Of a stretch of 64,000 bases of DNA, positions 8,269 through 19,790 are shown in pieces. Position 1 is the first letter of the stretch. Every line of letters starts with the position of its first letter. The notes under the pieces are model-generated. The model was not told the origin of the DNA and did not search any database. It worked only from the letters and a program-made list of their open reading frames with translations. Both the position numbers and the translations under genes were made by a program. The stretch is from Thermomonospora echinospora (GTDB lineage: Bacteria > Actinomycetota > Actinomycetes > Streptosporangiales > Streptosporangiaceae), in assembly GCF_900108175.1 (NCBI RefSeq), contig NZ_FNVO01000005.1, positions 514,049 to 578,048 of the forward strand, given 5' to 3'.

Positions 8269-10541
8269 CAGACCAGCGTTCCACCAGGCCCGTCCCTGGC
8301 CCCACCAAGCGTCCAGGCTCCGGCTCGTCCGGCAACGGTGGGGGAGGGCGCCGAGGGAACACCACTTCGAAGAAAAAGTCCGAGACCACCTACGTGTCGG
8401 ATCCGAAGGCGAAGTTCCTCAATCCCTACACCTTCGTTCCGGCGCCGCCCCGAGCGGGGCTGCCCGGACCGCTGGGTGAGGACTCCAAGCCTCGCGGGCA
8501 CGACCGGCTGCACGAAGACTGCTGGACCGGGTCGATCGCCGTCACGCTCACGGTGCGCACACCCCTGCTGCTGCTCGACACCGCCCGCGACGTCGCCCCC
8601 GAGTCCGGGGCGCAGGAGCACCGCGTCTACCCGGTGCTGACCCGACGGGGGAAGCCGTACCTGCCGGCGACCTCGGTCAAGGGGATGCTGCGGTCGGCGT
8701 ACGAGGCCATCACCGGCTCCCGGTTCGGGGTGTTCCACTCCAACGACCTGCCCCTGGGATGGCGGCGGACCGCCGAGGACGCGCTGTCCATGAAACCGGC
8801 GAGGGTGAGCAACGACGGCACCAGGTTGGAGATCCACGAAGCGGTGGCCCGGCTCCCCTACTACCCCTCCAAGGACTCCTCCAAGGATTTGCCCAGGTAT
8901 CCCGGTGGGGCCGCCCCTGAGCCTCTGGACGAGGTGCACGTGCGCATCAAGAAGAAGGGGAACGTCAGCACGGTCACCGACATCAGGAAGGGGCCGCCGC
9001 CCGACGGTGCCAAGGACTGGAAGCACGGCTATGTGTGCGTCACCGGGAACAACGCCCCCGGCAAGACGCATGAGCGGGTCTTCTTGGTGTCCAAGGACCC
9101 TCAGCGGCCCGCGATCACCACAGCGATGCACGAGCGGTGGAACGCCCTCATGCGCAGTTACGGCGACGCGCACGACCCCGGGGAGATCTGGGGCCGGGAC
9201 GGAGCGAAGGACGAGCCGGGCAAGCGGCTGGGCGACGAGCCCGGAAAGCTCGGCTGGAGCGCGCACCTATGGCAGCAGGAGCGCAGCGAACTGCACCCTG
9301 GGGCGCTGTGTTACGTCCGGCTGAAGAGAGGTGTCGTGGCCGGCATCTATCCGGTGACCGTCACCCGCGACATCGCGGCCGAGACCCCCGGCGAGATGCT
9401 GCCGGACGACCTGCACCCGGCACCGGATCTGGCGAGCCTGTCCATCGCCGACCGAGTGTTCGGCTGGGTCGCGCCGAAGGGGTCGAGCACCCGTCCCGCC
9501 GGATACCGGGGACGCGTGCGGATCGGCCCGGTCGAATGCACGGCCGACGAACGGCAGACGGTGACCGAGTTCGACGGAGACGGGCTGCCGCTGGCCGTCC
9601 TCAGTGCGCCCAAACCCGCCCAGGGGCGCTTCTACCTGTCGGAGGTGTCCGACCCCAGCAGGCCGGTGAAGGCGCGAGCCTCCAAAGAGGAGGTGTACAC
9701 GGCCAAGGGCCGGAAGCTGCGAGGCCGCAAGGTCTACTGGCACCACGCCGCCGTCACCGACGACCCCGACTACTGGGACGCGGCCGGCAAGGGCTCCGCC
9801 GACCCGACCCAGCAGCCGGTCAACGACAAGGGCCACCGCGAGTACCGGCGGCCCCGCAAGCCCGCCGAGGGCGACGGCGTCATCTCCGGCGGCCGGTTCG
9901 TCACTCGAGACGAGGAGCAGCGCGACAGCCAGAACCGTTCGGTGCGCGGCTGGGTGAAGCCGGGAACGACCTTCACCTTCCGGGTGGACGTCCACGACCT
10001 CGATGACGTCGAGCTCGGGGCGCTGATCTGGCTGCTGCGACTGCCCGAGGACTGCTTCCACCGGCTCGGCCTCGGCAAGCCCCTCGGTTTCGGCAGCGTC
10101 CGTCTCGACATCGATCCGGACGGAACGACGCTGCATTCGGGCCAGGATTGGTCCGATTACTACCACCTCCTGACGGACCCGCTGGCCGACAACGACGCCT
10201 CGTCCATCCTGGACCGCTGCGCGCAGGCGTTCGAGGAGCTGCTCGGCCAGGGCGAAATGCCGAAGATCCGGGACGTCTTCCTCGCCACCGCCCGTGGACA
10301 CGCAGACCTGCCCGTGCACTACCCACGCGTCCGTCCCCTGGAGCTGAAGGCCGGCCGTCTCATTCCACCCGACCCGCGTGGACTGGCGTACGAGTGGTTC
10401 ACCGCCAACGAACGTATGGAGGGCAAGGAGGTCGCCAAAGGCCACGGCCAGTCACTGCCCGACCCCACCGGCTCCCCTTCCCTGGTCGCCTACAAAGAGG
10501 CGGAGAAGAAGAACGACTCCAGCAATGGCCGGGGACGATAG
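8265..10541 (+). CDS. Large Cas7 with internal insertion (TIGR03986-type RAMP)
   Basis: 758 aa. The start ATG at 8265 overlaps the csx19 stop. After a low-complexity Ser/Gly/Lys N-terminus (about 1-50) comes NPYTFVPAPPRAGLPG, typical of TIGR03986 RAMP proteins. LPATSVKGMLRSAYE follows at about 132-146, and LGLGKPLGFGSVRLD closes the fold at about 601-615. The about 400 residues between these Cas7 signatures are a long, charged insertion, matching the 'Cas7-insertion' subunit of III-Dv complexes. It probably caps the Cas7 filament and contributes to target cleavage. It is the last gene of the overlapping effector operon; a 119-bp gap follows. Confidence 0.87.
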   Translation: MTDQRSTRPVPGPTKRPGSGSSGNGGGGRRGNTTSKKKSETTYVSDPKAKFLNPYTFVPAPPRAGLPGPLGEDSKPRGHDRLHEDCWTGSIAVTLTVRTPLLLLDTARDVAPESGAQEHRVYPVLTRRGKPYLPATSVKGMLRSAYEAITGSRFGVFHSNDLPLGWRRTAEDALSMKPARVSNDGTRLEIHEAVARLPYYPSKDSSKDLPRYPGGAAPEPLDEVHVRIKKKGNVSTVTDIRKGPPPDGAKDWKHGYVCVTGNNAPGKTHERVFLVSKDPQRPAITTAMHERWNALMRSYGDAHDPGEIWGRDGAKDEPGKRLGDEPGKLGWSAHLWQQERSELHPGALCYVRLKRGVVAGIYPVTVTRDIAAETPGEMLPDDLHPAPDLASLSIADRVFGWVAPKGSSTRPAGYRGRVRIGPVECTADERQTVTEFDGDGLPLAVLSAPKPAQGRFYLSEVSDPSRPVKARASKEEVYTAKGRKLRGRKVYWHHAAVTDDPDYWDAAGKGSADPTQQPVNDKGHREYRRPRKPAEGDGVISGGRFVTRDEEQRDSQNRSVRGWVKPGTTFTFRVDVHDLDDVELGALIWLLRLPEDCFHRLGLGKPLGFGSVRLDIDPDGTTLHSGQDWSDYYHLLTDPLADNDASSILDRCAQAFEELLGQGEMPKIRDVFLATARGHADLPVHYPRVRPLELKAGRLIPPDPRGLAYEWFTANERMEGKEVAKGHGQSLPDPTGSPSLVAYKEAEKKNDSSNGRGR

Positions 10542-10636
10542 CCCTTTCCTGTCGGAACAGCCACGCCCGGCGCGCACCACAGCAGGTACGTCTCGTGCCG
10601 CCTTCCCGAAGAGCGGAGTGCGAGAATTCCGGCTGA

Positions 10637-12985
<2,349 letters not shown>

Positions 12986-13223
12986 CCCCGGGCGCCGGAG
13001 GCGTCGTGCGGAACGTGGACGCGGATCTGCAAGCCCATATCCGGCAGCCCCCTCGGGGTCGGGCATTTCAGGACGCCGAGCGGCGTCACCATGCCATACT
13101 GGGGCTCGTTCGACGGCTGTTGCCGGAGAGCGTTTCGAGGCCTGTCGGCCTCCTGAGGTTGGCCCGTTCGCGGACGTCACGTCCGGAACGCGGCCGAGTT
13201 CTGCTGACCTCAGGAGGGACAGT

Positions 13224-14333
13224 ATGCGGCCCGTCTCCCATCTGGCCGATCGCAGCGATGCCATTGCCTTCCCCGCGTTCAACGCCCTGGTCGGTCCCGC
13301 ACTGCGTGCCGCCACCCGCAAACCGCTGCGCCGGGCCCGGCACGCGGACCGTGACTGCTGGGCGCCGGTCGAGCCGGGATGGTGCGCCGACTGCGAGACC
13401 ACAGCCGGCGACCTGATGATGGCCGGTTTCACCCGCCTCCGTGAGGTCCTCAACGGCTCGGTCCCCGTCACCAGAACCGGCGAACCGGTCCGGGAATGGG
13501 CCGTGCTGCGCGCCCACCTGACCTCCCCCGAGGCCGAGCACGAGAACACCGCCGAACTCGCCACCGCGCTGTGCCACCCCGCCGCCGACGACGAGGCCCC
13601 CTGGCTGCGCGCCGCCCGCGCCCAGCTCGTTCACTATCCGCTGCGGCACCTGGAGGAACGGACCCGACGAGAGGACGCCGTCGCCCGCGGCGCAGCGGCC
13701 CGCCCCGAACGTGACCTGAACCAGGCACGCTGGGCGGCCCCGCTGCGCACCGACCCAATGCTGCTCGACCTGCTGATCGTCGCGGTGTTCCGCACCCGCC
13801 GCGGCCTCACCGACCTGCTCTACGTCCCCGACGACGTGCGCGAACGCCACAACCTGACCCCCGCCCAGGCCACCGAGGCGATGCGCAAGGCCCTGACGGC
13901 CCTGCACACCGTCAACCCCGCCTTCTTCGCCGCCAACCTCGGCGACACGGCCGTCTCCCTGCTCCGTCCCGCCCCTTCGGGGATCCGGCCACACCACGCC
14001 GACCCATTCACCCCCCTCACCGCGGCCATGGAACGAGCCCAGGCACGAGTTACCCTGCGCCGGCTCGTCACCCCAGCCCACCGCCGGCACCCCGACCACC
14101 GCCCGGTCATCGCCGCCATATGCGACATCGACGCAGGCGAGAACACCGACCCCGTCAAAGTCGCCCGCCGCACCCTCGGACTGGCCCCCGAACCCGCCCA
14201 CCGCCTCGTCCGCCGCCTGGTCACCCTGGTCGCGACAGCAGGCATCGACTGGACCGAGCAGCTCGTCACCCCACTCACCCGGCCAACGTCCGCCTCTCAT
14301 CACGGCGCGGCCGGTGGACGGCCTTGGCTGTAG
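13224..14333 (+). CDS. Hypothetical protein, mobile-cargo type
   Basis: 369 aa with a good ribosome site (AGGAGGG, 5 bp before ATG). I do not recognise the family. A short Cys cluster (C46, C54, C57 in DCWAPVEPGWCADCE) could bind metal. The rest is rich in Ala/Arg/Leu helices, with HRLVRRLVTLVATAGIDWTEQL near the C-terminus resembling a helical DNA-binding or sigma-like region only in a general way. It precedes the DUF932 gene with a GC-rich 187-bp gap and probably belongs to the same cargo set rather than to the cas operon, from which it is separated by 238 bp. Confidence 0.7.
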   Translation: MRPVSHLADRSDAIAFPAFNALVGPALRAATRKPLRRARHADRDCWAPVEPGWCADCETTAGDLMMAGFTRLREVLNGSVPVTRTGEPVREWAVLRAHLTSPEAEHENTAELATALCHPAADDEAPWLRAARAQLVHYPLRHLEERTRREDAVARGAAARPERDLNQARWAAPLRTDPMLLDLLIVAVFRTRRGLTDLLYVPDDVRERHNLTPAQATEAMRKALTALHTVNPAFFAANLGDTAVSLLRPAPSGIRPHHADPFTPLTAAMERAQARVTLRRLVTPAHRRHPDHRPVIAAICDIDAGENTDPVKVARRTLGLAPEPAHRLVRRLVTLVATAGIDWTEQLVTPLTRPTSASHHGAAGGRPWL

Positions 14334-14520
14334 CCGGGACGGCGGGCCTTGCCCTCCCGGGTGGTTGTGGTGTTGCGCCGGCCTGGCGGAGGGAAACCCG
14401 GCTCTCGCTGCGCTCGTTCCGGCCGGGTGGCCCTCCGCGGGCGGCCGTCGCACGTGGTCTTCCCTCCGGGAAGGCAGGCCCTTGGCCCTCCCCCGGGATC
14501 CGGAAGGGACCACACATCCA

Positions 14521-15665
14521 TGACCACATTCGCATCGGCCGCAGAGTCCGCCACCCGGCACGCCGAGCTGAAGGACCTGGTGGCGTTGCTGCGTGACCAG
14601 CAGGGCCGCAAGGTCGACATCGTCGCCCCGCCCTCGGCGCTGCGGGCCGAGGGCGGGCAGTTGCTGATCTCGGGCACCGAGCCGATCCTGACTCCGACCG
14701 GGGTCACCTGCGCCGACGGCGTCTACCGGTCGACCGCCACCTGTGAGAAGGGCATCGCCGAGAAGCTGAAGATCAACCTGCCGTACCTGCGTAAGTGCCG
14801 TGACGAGGCGATCGAGTTGTGGGACGCCAACGGCAACGGCTGGCTGGAGCGGGCGCCGGCCTCGGCCAAGTTCCTGATCCGGGGGTTTCGCGGGTCGGGC
14901 GGTGAGGGTGTCGCGCGGGCGTTGCTGTCGGATGCCTACAAGCGGGTCGATCACCTCGACGTGCTGACCGCCGCCCTGGAAGGGGTGGAGCGGGCGGGGG
15001 TCCCGATCACCGTCCAGGGCTGTGACCTGACCGAGCAGCGCATGTACGTACGGGTCTACTCATCGGCCGTCGAGGTGCTGGCGCCCCGGCTGCTGGAGGG
15101 GTACCGGTCCCCGTTCACCGGCGCGCAAGGGGCGGCCAACCCGGTGGTGTGGGGCGGGTTCGTGATCACCAACTCCGAGACCGGCTGCGGCGCCGCCGCG
15201 ATCACCCCGCGGATCGTGGTCAAGGTCTGCGACAACGGCTACACCATCACCGCCGACGCACACCGGGCCGTGCACCTGGGCGGCAAGCTCGACGAGGGAA
15301 TCATCGACTGGAGCGGCCAGACGCACCAGAAGAACCTGGAGCTGATCACGGCCAAGACCACCGACGCCGTCCACCGGTTCTTCACCCCCGCCTACGTGCA
15401 GAAGATCGTGACCACGATGCAGGCCGAGGCCGGCGTCCCGATCGAGCGTCCCGCCGAGACCATCCAGGTGGTCTCCCAGCGGCTGCGGTTCTCCGAGGAG
15501 CAGCAGGACGCGATCCTGGGCCACTTCATCCGGGGCGGTGACCTGACCGCGGGCGGGGTGATGCACGCGGTCACCTCCGTCGCCCGTACCCTGCCCGACG
15601 CCGACACCGCGCACGAGATGGAGTCACGGGCCTTGCAGGCGCTCCAGCTGGCCACACGCGGCTGA
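14521..15665 (+). CDS. DUF932 family protein
   Basis: 381 aa; the ATG at 14521 follows GGAAGGG by about 12 bp. The central segment NPVVWGGFVITNSETGCGAA and the following TPRIVVKVCDNGYTI match DUF932, a family spread on phages, plasmids and integrative elements. Its function is not established. No signal peptide or membrane segment is visible, so it is probably cytoplasmic. It is followed by a perfect 11-bp hairpin, so its transcript probably ends there. Its presence next to an ssb remnant and small hypotheticals points to mobile-element cargo. Confidence 0.82.
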
Positions 15666-15681
15666 TCCCCGTTCGCTCTCT

Positions 15682-15714
15682 GGCTCCGCCCCGGCATCCG
15701 CCTGGGGCGGAGCC
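15682..15714 (+). terminator. Hairpin terminator after DUF932 gene
   Basis: A perfect 11-bp stem, GGCTCCGCCCC (15682-15692) pairing with GGGGCGGAGCC (15704-15714), with an 11-nt loop, lies 17 bp after the stop. It lacks a T-run, as is common for actinomycete terminators. Confidence 0.75.
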
Positions 15715-15752
15715 ATCTCATGACCAGCCTCTTTGTCAGAAAGGAGTGGCCG

Positions 15753-16322
15753 ATGGCACGCCACCTCAAGGCCGTCCCGGAGCCTCCTTCGGGGTCCGCT
15801 CACGCCGCCTCGCCTGGTGGTCGGCCTGCCGAGCCGGCGGACGAGACGTTCCTCCACCGTGTGCTGGCCGCGACGCTGGCCCGTGTGCAACCCGGGGCCG
15901 GGCAGATCACGGTGGAACGCCTCGAACGCGACGACGGCACACTGATCACCTACCTCGACGCCGCCGACGTGGTGGCCGTCTACACCGGTCAGACCACCCA
16001 CGGCAGCCCGCAGGCCGACAGCGGTACCGACGCCGGGCCGGTGGTGATCGACGTGCATCGGCGTACCGACGCCGCCCAACGCCGCCTCCGGTTCCTTCTC
16101 GACGATGCACCAGCGTGGCTGCTCGCACTGGAGCCCGCCCAGTTCCGAGTGGTCGCCTCCGCAGGCTCACCGCAGGGCTCTCTGGAGCTGATCTGCGTGC
16201 GCTGCCAGGACAGCGTGCCGGCCGAACCGTCAGGTCTTCTCCACATGCTGCTGGAGACCGCCGCCCAGCGCTCCTGCCCCGCCGAACCCGCCTGGGCGAA
16301 CGGAGCCGACCCATGCGACTGA
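15753..16322 (+). CDS. Hypothetical protein
   Basis: 189 aa; the start ATG at 15753 has AAAGGAG about 8 bp upstream. I do not recognise the family. It is a soluble acidic protein (DGTLITYLDAADVVAVYTG) with an ICVRC Cys pair near residue 150. The stop lies 10 nt inside the next gene, so the two are translationally coupled. Confidence 0.65.
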   Translation: MARHLKAVPEPPSGSAHAASPGGRPAEPADETFLHRVLAATLARVQPGAGQITVERLERDDGTLITYLDAADVVAVYTGQTTHGSPQADSGTDAGPVVIDVHRRTDAAQRRLRFLLDDAPAWLLALEPAQFRVVASAGSPQGSLELICVRCQDSVPAEPSGLLHMLLETAAQRSCPAEPAWANGADPCD

Positions 16323-16831
16323 CCAGCAAGAACGCCTACCACGGGCACGCCCTGTGCAAGACCCCGGACACCGAGGTGACCAGCGGCTGGTGGTTCGTCC
16401 CCGACCTGAGGATGCACCTCAAACTCCACCAGCGGTGGCGGGCGGAGATCTGGCTGCCGGCGGACAGCCTGCACCTGGCCCGCCTGCAGATCTACGACCA
16501 TTTCAGCGGCGCCGAATGGCTGGACGCCTCCTACCCACCCGACACCAGCGGCGTGGTGCCGTTCCAGCGGGCCGACCGGTTCATGCTGGACGGCCGGATG
16601 CCCGGCTGGGGCGAATGGCCGAGCGAACCCACCAGCAACGGGCGTGTCCCGATGCTCGCCTGCCTGTACTGCCACAGCCCGGTCAGCCGAACCGAAGTGG
16701 TGGTCATCGGCCCCGGACCGGTACTCGGCCGCATCTATCCGGTCCTGACCGTGCGGGCTCCCCGCGCCCACCGCTCCTGCCATCGAAGCCACCAGCGCAA
16801 GCAGAGCACGGCAGACCACCCACAGCCCTGA
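16313..16831 (+). CDS. Hypothetical protein with CxxC motif
   Basis: 172 aa, overlapping the preceding gene by 10 nt. The family is not recognised. It is rich in Trp and His. ACLYCHSP near residue 118 is a possible metal-binding CxxC, and the C-terminus is basic (CHRSHQRKQ). It is followed 8 bp later by the ssb remnant, so the three genes formed an operon. Confidence 0.6.
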   Translation: MRLTSKNAYHGHALCKTPDTEVTSGWWFVPDLRMHLKLHQRWRAEIWLPADSLHLARLQIYDHFSGAEWLDASYPPDTSGVVPFQRADRFMLDGRMPGWGEWPSEPTSNGRVPMLACLYCHSPVSRTEVVVIGPGPVLGRIYPVLTVRAPRAHRSCHRSHQRKQSTADHPQP

Positions 16832-16839
16832 GGACGGAC

Positions 16840-17038
16840 ATGAGCAACGACACCACCATCACCGTGGTCGGCGACCTCGTCGCCGACCCCTCGATATCAG
16901 GACGCGACCACCGCGGAGTGGAAGGACGCCGACACCCTGCTCATCACCTGCAACACATGGGGCCGCCAAGCCGAGAACACAGCCGAAAGCCTCTGCGCGG
17001 GTCGACGGTTGATCGTTAGGGTGAGCATCGTCGTTTGA
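16840..17038 (+). pseudogene. ssb: Decayed single-stranded DNA-binding protein gene
   Basis: Translation from ATG 16840 gives MSNDTTITVVGDLVADPS, the classic SSB N-terminus. It then leaves the SSB frame. A different frame in the same 200 bp reads EWKDADTLLITCNTWGRQ followed by AENTAESL, the middle of an SSB OB-fold, and stops at 17036-17038. Roughly 25 residues between the two blocks are missing, and the C-terminal half of the protein is absent. This looks like an internal deletion with frameshift plus 3' truncation. An intact SSB-like gene lies at 28302-28712. Confidence 0.85.
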
Positions 17039-17191
17039 CGACGGTCTCGGGGATTGCCCGGTGACCTCGATGGATCGGGCGCGTATCCGCGGTTTGCGCA
17101 CGGTGGGGCCAGCGCGGGAGCCGACGGGGACGTTTGACCGGCAGCCGGAGCGCCGGCATCGGCTGCCCCTTACCGACCGAGGGGCGTAAGC

Positions 17192-18667
17192 GTGGCCGTG
17201 CTCTTTTTCGGAGATCCGGTGCCTCCGCCTCGAGCCTGGCTGCTCGGGCTGGCCAAGAATGCGCAGGCTCCTGCGTCGGTCCTGTTGCGTCTACTCGACC
17301 ATGATGCCGAGGCGGCCGTGTCGGAGCTCGCCTGGCGCAGGCTTCCCGAACAGGTGGTCGCCGCCGTCATAGACCACCCGGACCCCCGCGTCCGCAGGAT
17401 TTTCGCCGGCGGCCACGGAGCGCCGATGGAGCATAAGGCACGGCTGGCCGATGATCCGGATCCGAAGGTCCGCCGTGCTCTGGTCGGGGCCGCTGTGGAC
17501 TTCGGCTTCTCCGTGCCGGAGGGGGTCCTGGAGAAGCTGCTGAATGATCCGGACACCGGTGTCAGGCGGGAGATCAGCATGTTGCCGCTGCCGGCCCGGT
17601 TGCGCGTCGCACTGGCGCGCGACCCGGATCCGGAGATCCGCGCCAAGACGTGCGTCAGTGCCTGGGAACACCTGCCGGCGGGAGACCGGAACCGGCTCCT
17701 GGCCGACACCGATCCCCGGGTGCGCAGCGAAGCCGAACTCGCCGCGTTCGGGCGGCATCCGATCCCGGTGGAATGCTTCGACCGGATCCCCGATACGTAC
17801 CGCCGCGAGTCCGTCGCCCAGAGCCGGATGCTCGCGCGTGACCTGGCGGAACGGCTGGCCACGCACCAGGAGGCACGGTGGCGCAGCCGAGTTGCCGAAA
17901 ATCCGCATCTGCCCGTCGACCTGGTCAGGCGGCTCGCCGAGGACGATGACTCGGAGGTCCGCCGCAAGGTCTCGACACATCCCGCGCTCACCGAGGAGGA
18001 ACGGTCGGCGATCGAGGTGGGGTTCGATCCCGTGGTCCGCTACCACCTGCCCGCCTGGGTGCGCGCACGGCAGGATGACGCCCAGTTCATGCGAGCCTGC
18101 GCCGCCTCGTCCAACGTACTGATCCGCCGTGCGGCCGCCTGCGCGGAGAACCTCCCCGCCGATGTCGTGGAACGGCTCACCGAGGACGAGGACTACGCGG
18201 TGCGCCTGCTGCTGGCCGAGCACTGCCGCCAGGCCCCTGCCTCCCTCCTGCTCTTCATCTGGGGCAGTTGGAAGGGCCTATCCCGCCACCGGCTGCGCGC
18301 GCACCCGAACTTCCCCCGCCAAGGGCTGGCGCGGTTCGCCGATGACCCCAATCCCCGGATGCGTGAACTGGTCTTCTTCGATGACCAGGCACCCGCCGAA
18401 CTGATCCACCGGCTCAGTCACGACGAGAATCCCGAAGCCCGCTGGCATGCCCTGCACGACGCAAGACTGAGCCTTGAGCGTGTCATCGAGCTCCTCCAGG
18501 ACCCCGATCCCAACCTGCACCGGGGAGCAGCGGCAGACCCACGACTGCCGTTGGAAACCCTGCTGGAGCTGCTCGACGACGAGAAGCTGGCCGAACCCGC
18601 GGCGACCAACCCGGCGTTGCCCGTGGAGACCATGCACCGGCTTCTGGACCGAGCCGGAGTCGCCTGA
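17192..18667 (+). CDS. Leucine-rich-variant (LRV/HEAT-like) repeat protein
   Basis: 491 aa; GTG start. The whole length consists of about 20-24-residue helical repeats with the pattern 'NPxLPxxxxxxLxxDxDxxVRxxxA', for example ENPHLPVDLVRRLAEDDDSE and NPALPVETMHRLLDRAG. This matches the LRV/HEAT-like superhelical family, which usually serves as a protein-binding scaffold. No catalytic domain, signal peptide or membrane segment is visible. It sits upstream of a truncated PAPS-reductase-like gene and CRISPR array B. Any defence role is unproven. Confidence 0.78.
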   Translation: MAVLFFGDPVPPPRAWLLGLAKNAQAPASVLLRLLDHDAEAAVSELAWRRLPEQVVAAVIDHPDPRVRRIFAGGHGAPMEHKARLADDPDPKVRRALVGAAVDFGFSVPEGVLEKLLNDPDTGVRREISMLPLPARLRVALARDPDPEIRAKTCVSAWEHLPAGDRNRLLADTDPRVRSEAELAAFGRHPIPVECFDRIPDTYRRESVAQSRMLARDLAERLATHQEARWRSRVAENPHLPVDLVRRLAEDDDSEVRRKVSTHPALTEEERSAIEVGFDPVVRYHLPAWVRARQDDAQFMRACAASSNVLIRRAAACAENLPADVVERLTEDEDYAVRLLLAEHCRQAPASLLLFIWGSWKGLSRHRLRAHPNFPRQGLARFADDPNPRMRELVFFDDQAPAELIHRLSHDENPEARWHALHDARLSLERVIELLQDPDPNLHRGAAADPRLPLETLLELLDDEKLAEPAATNPALPVETMHRLLDRAGVA

Positions 18668-18880
18668 TCACAACCGCCTGGGGAAGATGAGCAGGAACGC
18701 TTCCTGCCGATGGCGCTCACACCACCGACGCCGAAGAGCTCCGCCGACCCACTGAGCCGATTCCACCCTCACCCCCTGCCACCAGGTCGGACGAAGATGG
18801 AATGAGCTCCCCGAAGGCCGCAGCCGATTCCCTTGGCTGCGACCTTCGTCATTCCTGCTCACGGAAAGGATGGAGCAGAC

Positions 18881-19147
18881 GTGGACAAGGTCGTTTTGTC
18901 GCTGGGCATGGGTATGCATTCCGTGGGAGTGCTCACCCGGTTCCTGCTCGAACCCGACACCCGTGGCTTCGAACTGGACGACCTGACCGTGATGACGGCC
19001 ATGACCAGGGACGAGTTCACCGGAACCGCCGAACACATGGAGCGCTTCGCACTCCCACCAATGCGCAAATTCTCCATCCGGCACATCCAGCTTTCCCGAG
19101 ATGGTCGGCTCGCCACATCCCGGTACGCAGCGCTGGACGACGCTTAA
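18881..19147 (+). pseudogene. Truncated PAPS-reductase/DndC-like ATP-pyrophosphatase gene
   Basis: The GTG start at 18881 follows GGAG. The product VVLSLGMGMHSVGVLTRFLL, with DDLTVMTAMTRDEFTGTAEHM following, matches the N-terminal PP-loop region of phosphoadenosine-phosphosulfate-reductase-family proteins. Those normally read SLGMGVDS and run on for 250 or more residues. Here the loop Asp is His (GMHS), and the frame ends after about 88 codons where CRISPR-repeat-like sequence (TTAATTGAAAC, 19144-19154) begins. The gene is therefore broken by the array or by the recombination that brought it. Confidence 0.72.
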
Positions 19148-19196
19148 TTGAAACCGATGCCGACCTCCAGGAGGCCGTCAAAACCCTCCTCACCCC

Positions 19197-19460
19197 ACTT
19201 CTGTTCCCTCGCAGCAGGCGTTAAATTGGAACATCTCGGTCATCAACTCGATATACGAGCGCGGCGCGTTTCCATGCCCTCGTATCGGGCGTTGAACTGG
19301 AACATCAGTGAGGGAATGGCCTGGGCGCTGCCGCTCGCAGGTTTCTATGCCCTCATAGCGGGCGTTGAATTGAAACACAATATGCCGAGCTTTGGCGACT
19401 GGGGATAGATCATCGGGTCGCCGAGTTTCTATGCCCTTATGGCGGGCGTTGAATTGAAAC
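19197..19460 (+). CRISPR. CRISPR array B (4 repeats, different repeat family)
   Basis: 36-bp repeats lie at 19197-19232 (strongly degenerate), 19268-19303 (several changes), 19341-19376 and 19425-19460. The last two differ from each other at two positions. Spacers are 35, 37 and 48 nt. Repeats start GTTTCTATGCCC, carry GCCC/GGGC arms, and end GTTGAATTGAAAC. The ATTGAAAC end is the usual 5' handle, giving plus-strand reading. However, the degenerate repeats are on the left, which would normally be the leader side, so orientation is ambiguous; the reverse reading also ends in GAAAC. A further trace (TTAATTGAAAC) ends at 19154. cas6 follows 330 bp downstream. Confidence 0.93.
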
Positions 19461-19790
19461 CCTTCGGGGTTTCTTGGGGGTCTGGCCTGCGGGAACGGTG
19501 TCCGTTGCGCGCGATCTCGGTTGTGAGGGTCTGCGGCCGGGTGTTCCGGGCCACAGTGTAGCCGACAAGGCTGGGACGTGCGGCGATGGATCGCGCGCGA
19601 TCACGGGTTTTCAGGGGCCGGAGGGTTGTGCTGTACCGGGGTGCCAGGTGGACGGTAGCGGCCGGGGCGGGCGGCCCCGCAGTGGTGCGGACCGGGTCCG
19701 GCACCGGCCGGTTCGGTGGATGTCGCCGGTCGAGTCAGGTGCGGGTGGTTACGGTGGCCTGCGAGTGACTGTACGGGAAGGGCTGGGCGT
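19461..19790. other. Intergenic region between array B and cas6 (possible leader)
   Basis: 330 bp with no convincing gene. If array B is read leftward, with its degenerate end on the left as trailer, this is its leader and would be shared with the cas6 promoter. GGGAAGGG just before 19791 is the cas6 ribosome site. Nothing else is identified. Confidence 0.4.
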
